From positions 204,026 through 268,025 of the forward strand of contig NZ_PHRF01000005.1 in assembly GCF_004151105.1 (NCBI RefSeq): a DNA stretch of 64,000 nucleotides, in the 5' to 3' direction. The translations under genes were made by a program, and so were the position numbers. The stretch is from Streptomyces sp. L-9-10. Lineage in GTDB: Bacteria; Actinomycetota; Actinomycetes; Streptomycetales; Streptomycetaceae. How positions within the stretch are numbered: position 1 is the stretch's first letter; each line of letters opens with the position of its first letter. Of the stretch, positions 42,590 through 50,665 are shown piece after piece. A model generated the notes under the pieces. The model did not search any database and had not been told where the DNA came from. It worked only from the letters and a program-made list of their open reading frames with translations.

Positions 42590-43375
42590 ATGCAGAACGT
42601 CCTCAACGCGCTCAGGGCGCTGGAGGAGGTGGCCGCGCGTCAGCCGGTCGGGGTCGCGGACCTGGCGCGGGCCATGGAACTTCCGAAGAGTTCCGTCCAG
42701 CGCGCGCTGGTCACCCTGCACACCGCGGGGTGGATCCGCCCGGCGGGCGGCGCCCCCACCCGCTGGGTGGTCACCACCAAGGCGCTGCACGTCGGCCGGC
42801 ATGCCACCGGCGAACTGGGGCTGCGTGATGTCGCCGTGCCGGTGATGGAGGACCTGCGCCGCCGTACCGACGAGACGGTCCATCTGGCGGTGCCCGAGGG
42901 CGGCAAGGTCGTGCTCATCGAGCGGCTGGAGACGGCCCAGCCGGTGCGCATCATCCTGCCGTTGGGCCAGAATCTGCCGCTGCACGCCTCGGCCAACGGC
43001 AAGGCCGTGCTGGCGGCGAGCCCCGCCGAGGTCATCGACCGGCAGCTCGCCGAAGGACTGTCCGGCTTCACCGCCACCACGATCACCGATCCCGGGCGGC
43101 TGCTCGCCGAGCTGGCCGGGATCCGGGAGCGCGGATACGCGACGAACGGCGGCGAATGGCGCACGGATGTCTCGGCGGTCGCGGCGGCCGTCCTCGGCGG
43201 CTCGGGGCAGCCGGTCGCGAGCATCAGTGTGAATGTCCCGACCAGCCGTCTGACCAGCGAAGACCAGGCCGCCTACGGCCTCTTGGTGCGGGAGGCCGCG
43301 GCGGCGGTCGGTGCCGCGCTGGGGGGCGTACGTACCCCGACGGGAGGTGACGGTGCGTCAGGACACAACTCTTGA
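42590..43375 (+). CDS. IclR-family transcriptional regulator
   Basis: A 261-residue regulator: winged HTH at 1-62 (VADLARAMELPKSSVQRALVTL) and the IclR effector domain at about 80-245 with LPLHASANGKAVLA near 130. The chosen ATG 42590 has GGAGGG nine bases upstream; upstream in-frame extension would cover the promoter. It diverges from the aminotransferase/dehydrogenase pair and lies directly before the permease, so it likely controls both. Confidence 0.92.
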   Translation: MQNVLNALRALEEVAARQPVGVADLARAMELPKSSVQRALVTLHTAGWIRPAGGAPTRWVVTTKALHVGRHATGELGLRDVAVPVMEDLRRRTDETVHLAVPEGGKVVLIERLETAQPVRIILPLGQNLPLHASANGKAVLAASPAEVIDRQLAEGLSGFTATTITDPGRLLAELAGIRERGYATNGGEWRTDVSAVAAAVLGGSGQPVASISVNVPTSRLTSEDQAAYGLLVREAAAAVGAALGGVRTPTGGDGASGHNS

Positions 43376-43399
43376 CGCCTTCTGACGCCACTCCCATAC

Positions 43400-43434
43400 T
43401 TCCGACTGCGGAAATTAGATTCCGTATTGCGGAA
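43400..43434. promoter_or_regulatory. Tandem IclR-type palindromes upstream of the permease
   Basis: Two inverted repeats: TTCCG-ACTG-CGGAA (43400-43413) and TTCCG-TATTG-CGGAA (43420-43434). Their starts are 20 bases apart, about two helical turns, so two dimers could sit on one face. They lie 34-68 bases before the GTG start of the permease. The second shares CCGTATNGCGG with 42516-42530. Confidence 0.8.
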
Positions 43435-43467
43435 ATATTGGAGTCGGACTGAAGGCGAGGAAGCCTT

Positions 43468-45027
43468 GTGTCAGATCACGTCATCTCCATCATCGGTCTC
43501 GTACTGATATTCACGGTCGCCACCGTTTTCTCGGTGCACATGGGCGCACTGGCCATCGTGGTCGCGTTTGTGGTGGGAACGGTGTTCGTGCACGAATCCG
43601 CGGATGACATCTTCGCGGGGTTCCCCGGGGACCTGTTCGTGGTGCTGGTCGGTGTGACCTTCCTCTTCGCGATCGCGAAGAACAATGGAACGGTGAGCTG
43701 GCTCGTCCACGGGTCCATGAGAGTGGTGCGTGGCCGGATCGCGCTCATCCCGTGGATCATGTTCCTGGTCACCGCCGTACTGACGGCCGTCGGCGCGGTG
43801 GTGCCGGCGGCCGTCGCGCTCGTCGCTCCGATCGGCCTGGGCTTCGCGAAGCGCTACCGGATCAACCCGCTTCTGATGGGCCTGCTCATCATCAACGGCG
43901 CCAGCGCCGGAGGCTTCTCACCCATCAGTGTGTTCGGCAGCATCACCAACGGAGTCATGTCACGGAACAACCTGCCCGGAAATCCCGCGCTGTTGTTCCT
44001 CTGCTCCTTCCTCTTCAACGTCGTCCTCAGCCTCTTCGTGTTCTTCCTGTTCGGCGGTCGCGCACTGCTCGGGCGGCGGGAGACGGCGGCGGGCCCGGAG
44101 GCTCCGGCCGGGGAGCCACGGGCCGGCGACAGCCCGGGTGGCGGGGCCGGCGGGGGCGGTGGCCGGACGGTCACCGCGGCTCTGTCCTCCGCGTCCCCCG
44201 GGTCCTCCGGGTCCCCCGGGTCCTCCGCGTCCCCCGGGTCCTCCGGGTCCCCCGGGTCCTCCGGGTCCTCCGGGTCCTCCGGGTCCTCCGGGTCCCCCGG
44301 GTCCTTCGTGTCGACCACGACCACGACCACGGCGACGACGACGGCGACGACGACGGCGACGGTGCCGGCGGGCAGCGGCGGGGCGGCCGTCGCGGTCACC
44401 GGCGAACCCGCGGAGGAATCACCGCTCACCCTCGACCGCGCCCGTGTGCTCACCCTCCTCGGCCTGCTCAGCCTGGTTGTCGGATCCCTCTTCTTCGACC
44501 TCAATGTCGGGCTGATGGCCCTTACCGTGACGGTCGTTCTCTCCCTCGTGTCACCGGAGTCGGCGAAGGGGGCGGTGGACAAGTGCGCGTGGTCGACGGT
44601 CCTGCTCGTCTGCGGCATCGTCACGTTCGTCAGCCTGATGGAGCGGATCGGCACCATCGACTACCTCGGCGAGGGTGTCGCCTCGGTCCGTACCCCGCTG
44701 CTGGGAGCCCTGCTCATCTGTCTCATCGGCGCGGTCGTCTCCGCCTTCGCCTCCACCACGGGCATCCTGGGCGCGCTGATCCCGCTGGCGGTCCCCTTCC
44801 TGCTGGGCGGTGAGGTCGGCGCGGTCGGGCTGATCGTCGCGCTGGCCATCTCGGCGTCGGTGGTGGACTCCTCGCCGTTCTCGACCAGTGGCGCCCTGGT
44901 GGTCGCCAACTCGCCCGAGGCGCGGCGGGACACGGTCTTCCGCGGTCTCATGGTGTGGGGCCTCGCGATGGCCGTGGCGGTGCCCGCCGTGACCTGGGGA
45001 GTGTTCGTCGTCCCTGGCTGGTTCTGA
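43468..45027 (+). CDS. MatC-like carboxylate permease with a low-complexity loop insert
   Basis: A 519-residue membrane transporter resembling the MatC N-terminal/SLC13-like carboxylate carriers. About six helices precede and six follow a central hydrophilic loop. Conserved-looking INGASAGGFSPISVFGS near 141 and VDSSPFSTSGALVVANSPE near 470 suit anion-transport hairpins. The loop (about 210-320) contains Pro-Gly-Ser-Ser repeats and a Thr-rich tract from tandem DNA repeats; it is not usual for the family. GTG start with GAGG upstream. Operators and neighbours suggest uptake of glycolate or a related small carboxylate; MatC proteins carry malonate. Confidence 0.8.
   Translation: MSDHVISIIGLVLIFTVATVFSVHMGALAIVVAFVVGTVFVHESADDIFAGFPGDLFVVLVGVTFLFAIAKNNGTVSWLVHGSMRVVRGRIALIPWIMFLVTAVLTAVGAVVPAAVALVAPIGLGFAKRYRINPLLMGLLIINGASAGGFSPISVFGSITNGVMSRNNLPGNPALLFLCSFLFNVVLSLFVFFLFGGRALLGRRETAAGPEAPAGEPRAGDSPGGGAGGGGGRTVTAALSSASPGSSGSPGSSASPGSSGSPGSSGSSGSSGSSGSPGSFVSTTTTTTATTTATTTATVPAGSGGAAVAVTGEPAEESPLTLDRARVLTLLGLLSLVVGSLFFDLNVGLMALTVTVVLSLVSPESAKGAVDKCAWSTVLLVCGIVTFVSLMERIGTIDYLGEGVASVRTPLLGALLICLIGAVVSAFASTTGILGALIPLAVPFLLGGEVGAVGLIVALAISASVVDSSPFSTSGALVVANSPEARRDTVFRGLMVWGLAMAVAVPAVTWGVFVVPGWF
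44185..44361 (+). repeat. 9-base minisatellite and Thr-codon repeat inside the permease gene
   Basis: 44185-44304 is built of 9-base units TCC(T/C)CCGGG, giving a Ser/Pro/Gly loop; 44314-44361 is a run of ACC/ACG codons broken by GCG every fourth codon. The repeat stays in frame. Slippage could change loop length between strains, and assembly length should be viewed with caution. Confidence 0.9.
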
Positions 45028-45029
45028 AC

Positions 45030-45067
45030 GCGGCGGGTGCCGACGGACACGGACGACACCCCGCCGC
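45030..45067. terminator. Imperfect hairpin between permease and methyltransferase genes
   Basis: GCGGCGGGTG pairs with CACCCCGCCGC, with one bulged base and a 17-base loop, immediately after the permease stop and before the stop of the convergent methyltransferase. Probable bidirectional terminator. Confidence 0.5.
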
Positions 45068-45078
45068 CTCCGGCTCCG

Positions 45079-45732
45079 TTACGCGCCGGTGCCGGTCAGC
45101 CGCCTGACCCGCAGCAGGTTGTCGGACACCGTTCCGGGCCGGCCGTCGGGGGCGGTCAGGGGCCGTTCCAGCGTCTCCTGGCGGTCGACCCGCCACTGCC
45201 CGGCCGGGAGAGCGAGCGCGTCGAGGACCTCCTCGTTCGTGGGGAAGCGGGCGTCGTGCGTGTCGTCGTCCGCCCAGGAGGGCAGCCCGGCGTGTCCGAC
45301 CACGAGCAGGGTCCCGCCGGGAGCCACGGCGGAGGCGGCCGACCGCAGGATCCGGTCACGGGGGATCTCCAGCGGGGAGTGCAGGAACTGGGCGGAGACG
45401 AGGTCGAAGGTGCCGGTGGGGAGGGAGACCCCCAGATCGTGCCGCTGCCAGTCGACGCGGTCGGCGACCCCGGCCGCCGCCGCGTGGCCGGCCGCCCGGT
45501 CGAGGGCCGTCGGGGACACGTCGACGGCGGTGACCCGCCAGCCGCCCAGGGCGAGCCAGATCGCGTCGGCTCCTTCCCCGCAGCCGAGGTCCAGGGCTGT
45601 ACCGGGCGCGAGCCCGGTGATCTCGCGGACCAGGACCGGGTTCGCGTTGCCGCTCCACACGGCGTCCTTCGCCCGGTAGAAGTCCTCCCAGAACTGGTCC
45701 ACCGGTACGTCCTGGAGCTGTTCGTCGGTCAT
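45079..45732 (-). CDS. Class I SAM-dependent methyltransferase
   Basis: A 217-residue Rossmann methyltransferase. Motif I ALDLGCGEGADAIWLA lies near 50, the acidic motif II VTAVDVSP near 74, and FDLVSAQFLHSP near 112. FWEDFYRAKDAVWSGNANPVL at the N-terminus is common in Streptomyces proteins of the thiopurine-methyltransferase/Tam-like group. GGAAGG precedes ATG 45732. Its substrate is unknown. It diverges from a small toxin-antitoxin pair. Confidence 0.88.
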   Translation of the reverse strand: MTDEQLQDVPVDQFWEDFYRAKDAVWSGNANPVLVREITGLAPGTALDLGCGEGADAIWLALGGWRVTAVDVSPTALDRAAGHAAAAGVADRVDWQRHDLGVSLPTGTFDLVSAQFLHSPLEIPRDRILRSAASAVAPGGTLLVVGHAGLPSWADDDTHDARFPTNEEVLDALALPAGQWRVDRQETLERPLTAPDGRPGTVSDNLLRVRRLTGTGA

Positions 45733-45901
45733 GGAAGCGCCTTCCGCTGTGCCCTCCGGCCCGTGGCCGGTGGCTGGTGATCGTCGAGGGGTATGGTCCG
45801 CCCACAGCGCGCGATGAGCAAGCAATGTTGCCGATCCGGCAAAACGCCGGGGCGGGCCCGGCCGTCACGCCGGAGCCCCATGAATACGCCGCTTCCCTGT
45901 T

Positions 45902-45920
45902 CGGTACCAGTTAGGTACCG
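45902..45920. promoter_or_regulatory. Palindromic operator before the toxin-antitoxin pair
   Basis: A perfect 7-5-7 inverted repeat CGGTACC-AGTTA-GGTACCG ends 7 bases before the antitoxin ATG. No ribosome site intervenes, so the transcript may be leaderless or nearly so, and bound antitoxin would block initiation (inference). Confidence 0.75.
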
Positions 45921-45927
45921 TACGGGT

Positions 45928-46167
45928 ATGCCGTCACTCAACATCAGCTTCACCGACGACGAGCTGGAGGCGGTCCGCGCGGCGGCAGCCGCCGAGGGCA
46001 AGTCGCTCAAGCAGTACGTCCACGACCTGCCCCTCCGCGAGCAGCAGCGTCTCCAGTTCGTCCGTTACGCCGTCGGCTGGGGCGAACAGCACCGGGGCGA
46101 GTTCGACGAGGCCTTCGCCAACGAGGTCCCACCGGCGCGGCACGACAGGCGGGCGGAAGCCGCCTGA
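45928..46167 (+). CDS. Small antitoxin-like protein
   Basis: A 79-residue acidic protein. N-terminal MPSLNISFTDDELEAVRAAAAAEGKSLKQYVHDL resembles a ribbon-helix-helix DNA-binding arm: a beta strand, then two helices. The C-terminal half (EQHRGEFDEAFANEV) would bind and neutralise the toxin. ATG 45928 sits just after a palindrome. The stop overlaps the toxin start (TGATG), typical of antitoxin-toxin pairs. Confidence 0.82.
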   Translation: MPSLNISFTDDELEAVRAAAAAEGKSLKQYVHDLPLREQQRLQFVRYAVGWGEQHRGEFDEAFANEVPPARHDRRAEAA

Positions 46168-46544
46168 TGCCGGTGCTGTACATCGACGTGGCCTGGCTCC
46201 TGGACGTACAGGAACAGGCCGTCCCGGAAGATGTCTCGGTGGCCGACTACTCGGCGCTGGTCGCCGCCGTCGCCCGCCACAAGACCCGCATCCCGCGCCC
46301 GGCGACCAGCGAACCCGATGTGGCCTGGCGCGCGGCGGCGCTCATGCACACCCTGGTGTGCCTGGAGCCGCTGCCGTACCGGAACAGCCTGTACGCCTGC
46401 CAGGTCACCGCCGCGTACATGCACGCGTCCGGTGAGGGGATCGATCCGCCGTACGGCGCCCTCGTCGAACTCGTCCGGGCCATCCAGTCCGGCAAGGCCA
46501 GCGTGTACCAGGCGGCGGACCAGATCCGCGGCTGGCGCATCTGA
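46167..46544 (+). CDS. Degenerate Fic/Doc-like toxin
   Basis: A 125-residue protein similar in layout to Doc: a helix-rich fold, MPVLYIDVAWLLDVQEQAV at the start and EPLPYRNSLYACQVTAAYMHASG near 73. In active Fic/Doc proteins this place carries HPFxxxNKR; here the His and Phe are not present and only the Asn-containing core can be aligned. Streptomyces homologues are annotated as fic-family toxins. It is co-translated with the antitoxin. Activity may be lost or of another kind. Confidence 0.7.
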   Translation: MPVLYIDVAWLLDVQEQAVPEDVSVADYSALVAAVARHKTRIPRPATSEPDVAWRAAALMHTLVCLEPLPYRNSLYACQVTAAYMHASGEGIDPPYGALVELVRAIQSGKASVYQAADQIRGWRI

Positions 46545-46575
46545 CGCACGCGACGCCGCGCGCGGAGGTCCCCGC

Positions 46576-47235
46576 TCAGGTTTCCTGCGGCAGCCGCCCG
46601 GACGCCGGAGCGGCGGCCTGCGTGGGGATCGGAGGCGCTGCGGGCGCCGTCCGGGGTGGTGCCGGGGCGCGGTCGACGCGTTCCAGCAGTGTGCTCACCG
46701 CGCCCAGTACCAGCGTGCTCACCTCCGTGGAGTCCGCCGTCGACAGCGGCTCCTTGGGCGCCACCACCCGCATCAGACCGATGCCCAGCAGCCAGGCCAG
46801 CACGAGATCCGCGCGCAGCGCCGCGTCCGGTCCCGAGGTCAGCGTACGCAGCACCCGCGCGTACTCCTCGCCCAGTTGCTCGCGCACCGCGGAGACCGCC
46901 CCGCCGCCGCCTCCCGACCGCAGGAACGCCTCCAGGGACCGGTCCCGGTCGGCGGCGGGCGCCAGGAGATCGCGCAGCACCGCGGAGAGCAGGTGTTCCG
47001 CGGGCGTGGTGGCCAGGCGCTCCCGCCCCACCCCCGCCATGACCTCCTCGAAGAGCGCCTCCTTCGAGCCGAAGTAGCGGAAGACCAGCGCCTGGTTCGC
47101 CTCGGCCAGGCCGGCGATGTCCCGCACCGTGGTGCTGTCGAAACCGCGCTCGGCGAAAAGCGTGGTGGCGGCGTCGAGCAGTGCCTGTCTCGTCTCCGCG
47201 GCGTTCCGCCGTCGCTCGGGCCCCTGGTGGGCCAT
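46576..47235 (-). CDS. TetR-family transcriptional regulator
   Basis: A 219-residue TetR protein. The N-terminal HTH spans about 10-58 (TRQALLDAATTLFAERGFDSTTVRDIAGLAEANQALVFRYFGSKEALF), followed by a helical ligand domain and a Pro/Ala-rich tail after 190. It diverges from a P450-ferredoxin pair and faces an 18-base palindrome beside the P450 promoter, so it is the likely repressor of that operon. The short C-terminal tail is disordered. Confidence 0.92.
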   Translation of the reverse strand: MAHQGPERRRNAAETRQALLDAATTLFAERGFDSTTVRDIAGLAEANQALVFRYFGSKEALFEEVMAGVGRERLATTPAEHLLSAVLRDLLAPAADRDRSLEAFLRSGGGGGAVSAVREQLGEEYARVLRTLTSGPDAALRADLVLAWLLGIGLMRVVAPKEPLSTADSTEVSTLVLGAVSTLLERVDRAPAPPRTAPAAPPIPTQAAAPASGRLPQET

Positions 47236-47309
47236 GTCGCACCTCCCGTACTCCGTGCACCGGACACGGTAATGCCGCGACGGGCCGAATCCAGTGGCGC
47301 GAGGCGCCG

Positions 47310-47357
47310 TTGACGGAACCGGACGACCCTCTTACCGTTTGTAATCGAGCGCTTACA
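47310..47357 (+). promoter_or_regulatory. P450 promoter with overlapping TetR operator
   Basis: TTGACG (47310-47315), a 17-base spacer and TACCGT (47333-47338) form a sigma-70-like promoter. Directly downstream is the palindrome TGTAATCGAGCGCTTACA (47340-47357), of form TGTAANCG-NN-CGNTTACA, placed where a bound TetR dimer would block transcription. Confidence 0.72.
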
Positions 47358-47430
47358 TCCTGCGGCTCGCGTACGCGCCGACCCGTGCGCGGAACGAGCC
47401 GCGTCACTGACTCGCGATCGGGGCACCTCG

Positions 47431-48630
47431 ATGACCGACGTACAGAACGCATCCGCCGGACCCGTCAGCTACCCCTTCAACCGGACCGACGGGATCGGGC
47501 TGTCCGAGGCGTACGCACACGCCCGTGACCTGCCCGGGCTGCTGAAGGTCCAGCTGCCGTACGGGGAACCGGCCTGGCTGGCCACCCGCTACGCCGACGC
47601 CCGGCTCGTCCTCGGCGACCGCCGCTTCAGCCGCGCGGAGGAGGAGCGGCACGACGGTCCCCGCCAGTGGGCGGAGCAGCGCGCCGGCGGCATCCTCCGT
47701 ATGGACCCGCCGGACCACACCCGGCTGCGCACCCTGGTGGCCAAGGCGTTCACCGTCCACCGTGTCGAGAAGATGCGGCCCGACATCAGCAGGCTCGCCG
47801 ACGAGCTCGTGGACGGTCTGATCGCCATGGGCCCGCCCGTGGATCTCGTCGAGGAGTTCGCGCTGCCGATCCCGGTCGCCGTGATCTGCCAGCTGCTCGG
47901 CGTACCGGTGGAGGACCGCCCGCGGTTCCGCGAATGGAGCGACGCCGCGCTGTCCACCAGCGGGCTGACCGCCGAGGAGTTCGCCGCCAAGGACAAGGAG
48001 CTGCGCGCGTACATGGCCGGACTGATCGCCCGGCACCGGGAGGAACCCGCCGACGATCTCATGTCCGCGCTGATCCAGGCGCGCGATGTCGGCGACCGGC
48101 TCTCCGAGCCGGAGCTCATCGACATGTGCGTCGGCATTCTGATCGCCGGACACGAGACGACGGCGACACAGATCCCGAACTTCGTCTACGCGCTCCTCGA
48201 ACACCCGGAGCAGCTCAGGCGGTTGAGCGAGGAGCCCGCGCTGATCCCGGGCGCCGTCGAGGAGTTACTGCGCTTCGTGCCACTCGGCGCGGGCGCCGCG
48301 TTCCCCCGCTACGCCACCGAGGACATCGAGGTCGGCGGCACGCTCGTACACGCCGGGGAGCCGGTACTGGTCGCGGTGGGCGCGGCCAACCGGGATGCGC
48401 TCAGGTTCAGTTCACCGGGCGTGCTGGACATCGAGCGCGAGGGCGTTCAGCACCTGGGCTTCGGTCACGGTGTCCACCACTGCCTCGGCGCGCCGCTGGC
48501 CAGGGTGGAGCTTCAGGAGGCACTGCGCGCGCTGCTGACCCGGCTGCCCGGTCTGCGGCTGGCGGGCGACATCGTGTGGAAGCAGCAGATGATCGTCCGC
48601 GGCCCGCGCACCATGCCGGTCGGGTGGTGA
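47431..48630 (+). CDS. Cytochrome P450 with a TTA codon
   Basis: A 399-residue soluble bacterial P450 (CYP105/107-like). I-helix AGHETTAT near 245, K-helix ExxR in EELLR near 277, and the haem-binding loop FGHGVHHCLG near 349. A TTA codon lies at 48265-48267 (codon 279, Leu of EELLR), the only in-frame TTA I noticed in the window, so translation may depend on the bldA leucyl-tRNA. It is followed after 3 bases by its ferredoxin and controlled by the divergent TetR. The substrate is not deducible. Confidence 0.93.
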   Translation: MTDVQNASAGPVSYPFNRTDGIGLSEAYAHARDLPGLLKVQLPYGEPAWLATRYADARLVLGDRRFSRAEEERHDGPRQWAEQRAGGILRMDPPDHTRLRTLVAKAFTVHRVEKMRPDISRLADELVDGLIAMGPPVDLVEEFALPIPVAVICQLLGVPVEDRPRFREWSDAALSTSGLTAEEFAAKDKELRAYMAGLIARHREEPADDLMSALIQARDVGDRLSEPELIDMCVGILIAGHETTATQIPNFVYALLEHPEQLRRLSEEPALIPGAVEELLRFVPLGAGAAFPRYATEDIEVGGTLVHAGEPVLVAVGAANRDALRFSSPGVLDIEREGVQHLGFGHGVHHCLGAPLARVELQEALRALLTRLPGLRLAGDIVWKQQMIVRGPRTMPVGW

Positions 48631-48633
48631 CCG

Positions 48634-48849
48634 ATGGCCTGGCAGCTCCACGTCGACGGAGAACGCTGTATGGGATCGGGCATGTGCGCGGGGATGGCGC
48701 CCGATCACTTCACCCTGGACGGCGACCGGGCCCGGCCCCTCGCCGCCGGCGTCGACCCCCATGAGGCCGTGCTGGACGCGGCCGATTCGTGCCCGGCGAT
48801 GGCGATCACCGTCGTGGACGGAGGACGCGAGATCGCCCCGCGCCCCTGA
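48634..48849 (+). CDS. [3Fe-4S] ferredoxin partner of the P450
   Basis: A 71-residue ferredoxin with Cys12, Cys18 and Cys53-Pro. The second Cys of a [4Fe-4S] motif is replaced (C-M-G-S-G-M-C), as in P450-linked [3Fe-4S] ferredoxins of Streptomyces. It starts 3 bases after the P450 stop. No reductase gene follows here. Confidence 0.92.
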   Translation: MAWQLHVDGERCMGSGMCAGMAPDHFTLDGDRARPLAAGVDPHEAVLDAADSCPAMAITVVDGGREIAPRP

Positions 48850-48900
48850 CAGGGCCGAGCGGCTCCTCGCGCCCCGGCCGTCACTCCGTACCCGCCGCGT

Positions 48901-48936
48901 CGCGGCCGCCCTGTCCCCCGATGCGGGGCGGCCGCG
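48901..48936. terminator. Hairpin downstream of the P450-ferredoxin operon
   Basis: An 11-bp perfect stem (CGCGGCCGCCC / GGGCGGCCGCG) with a 14-base loop lies 52 bases after the ferredoxin stop. The rest of the 238-base gap to the next gene holds nothing else that I recognise. Confidence 0.7.
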
Positions 48937-49087
48937 AACTCGACACCGGAATTAGATCGCCTCACCCGGACGGATGACAGGCCCGGCCACTGGTCACGGC
49001 GCCCGAACTCCATGGTGGACATGTGCACGATGCACGGGGCGGCGCGCGAGTGGTGCGTCGTGTGAGGTCAGCAGGACGCTGTTCTGT

Positions 49088-50623
49088 TCACGGCGCATGG
49101 TCGGGGGCGAGCGGGATCTCGCCCAGCAGACCGAGGGCGTACACGAGATCGTGGACGCCGGAACCGGTCGTCAGCAGATCCCGGTTGAGCAGACGCTCCG
49201 CGGTACGCAGATGGGCCGCGACCGTGGTGCGGCTGTTGCCGAGGCGCCGCGCGGTCCGCTGCGCGTCGGTGTTCGTCTCGATCCAGGTGCGCAGGGTGGT
49301 CCGCACCCGGTGATGGCCGGCGCCGTCCAGGGGTTCGAGGAAGCCCTCGGCCCACGCGGCGACGGCCTGGGTGCGGAACAGCGCCTCCACCTCGGGGACG
49401 GCCGGACCACCGGCGACGGGTTCGGCGTCCTGATGCAGGGTGGTGATGGCGAGGGCCAGCGCGACGGTGGCGCGGGAACGCACCTCCCGGAGGTCGACAC
49501 CGAGTGCGTCCTCGGCGCGTTTGAGATGGGCGGTGACGGTGTTGCGGCTGATGCCCAGAAGACCGGCCACACCGGATCGCGGGAAGTGCATCGCCAGCCG
49601 GGTCGTCTCGAGGGTGACCCCGGGCAGCGAGCGGAGCGGCCGGAGAAAGGAACGGGCCCAGCCGACGGCCGCGTCGCGCGGCAGCAGCCGCTCCAGCGGC
49701 TCCAGGCCCCGGTAACCGGCCACTCTGCCGGGGGCGTTGCCCGCCACGGCCAGGGCGTGCCTGGCCTGTTCGTACGCCTCGGCGGTCGCACGGAGCGGAT
49801 GCGCGCCGCTGATGCCCAGCGCGTAACGCGGACTCTCCCCGACCAGCTCGCGCAGCGCGGCGCCCAGACCGCCCGGCGCGCCGGGATCGTGTCCCTCGCC
49901 GTCCCGCGGTCCGCCGTCGTCGGCGATCAGGCAGATCAGATGCTCGTCATAGACCGGGCAGCGCACCATCAGTCCCCGGCCGTGGTAACCCGAGGAGTCC
50001 TGGTGGGCCCGTGCGAGCCGGTCCCGGTCCTCCGGCGGACAGCGCAGCAGATGGACCCGGATACGGTCGCAGTCCAGCAGCGCGGGTACGGCCCCGGTCG
50101 TCATCCGGCGCGCCAGCACCGGATCCCCGGCCATGAGCGCCATGAAGAGGGCCACGCGCAGCTGGTGTGCCTTTTCCTGGTACCCGTGGAGCGCCGTGTC
50201 GGCGGCGCGGGCGCGGTGCAGGATGCTGATGACGCTTCCGGTGTGCGAGGCGAGGGACGCCGCCCTGCGGCTCAGCCCGGCCGGCCCGGCGAGCACCAGC
50301 ACCTGCCGGGGCGACTCGGTCCCGACCGCCTCCAGCCGCAGGTGTACGGCACCGATCTCCGTGACGGCCGAGGCCATCCGGCCGGTGGCCAGCCGGGTGA
50401 GCATCGGCCCCAGCGGGCCGAGGACCTCCTCGGGGAAGCGCGGGGTGGACAGCTCCACCGCGCCCGCGCTGTCGATGAGTGCGATGTCCGTGTCCAGCTG
50501 GCGGTGGAGCCAGTCGACCACGCCCTGCATGCCCGCGTCCGGCCGCCATGCCAACTGCCCGACCACATGAAGGAATTCATCGAGCCGGCCATCGGGTGCC
50601 CGTCTCTCCGAGTCCCTCTCCAT
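49088..50623 (-). CDS. PucR/CdaR-like regulator with two C-terminal HTH repeats
   Basis: A 511-residue regulator. The N-terminal part (1-300) has GAF/PucR-like sensor character. There are two related HTH blocks: VAGLLGISRNTVTAHLKRAEDALG near 355 and TARRLGNSRTTVAAHLRTAERLLN near 460. Most PucR proteins carry one such block. The gene lies alone between the P450 and TetR/SDR groups on the same strand as the TetR gene but is not clearly coupled. Target and ligand are unknown. Confidence 0.8.
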   Translation of the reverse strand: MERDSERRAPDGRLDEFLHVVGQLAWRPDAGMQGVVDWLHRQLDTDIALIDSAGAVELSTPRFPEEVLGPLGPMLTRLATGRMASAVTEIGAVHLRLEAVGTESPRQVLVLAGPAGLSRRAASLASHTGSVISILHRARAADTALHGYQEKAHQLRVALFMALMAGDPVLARRMTTGAVPALLDCDRIRVHLLRCPPEDRDRLARAHQDSSGYHGRGLMVRCPVYDEHLICLIADDGGPRDGEGHDPGAPGGLGAALRELVGESPRYALGISGAHPLRATAEAYEQARHALAVAGNAPGRVAGYRGLEPLERLLPRDAAVGWARSFLRPLRSLPGVTLETTRLAMHFPRSGVAGLLGISRNTVTAHLKRAEDALGVDLREVRSRATVALALAITTLHQDAEPVAGGPAVPEVEALFRTQAVAAWAEGFLEPLDGAGHHRVRTTLRTWIETNTDAQRTARRLGNSRTTVAAHLRTAERLLNRDLLTTGSGVHDLVYALGLLGEIPLAPDHAP

Positions 50624-50665
50624 CAGGTCCTTCCTCCGAACCGCGCCGGAAGATGGTTCACGGCG

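Noticed and set aside
44185..44304. Frameshift or assembly error in the permease
   Set aside because: The repeat is in multiples of 9 bases and the frame continues into correct transmembrane segments, so the gene is intact.
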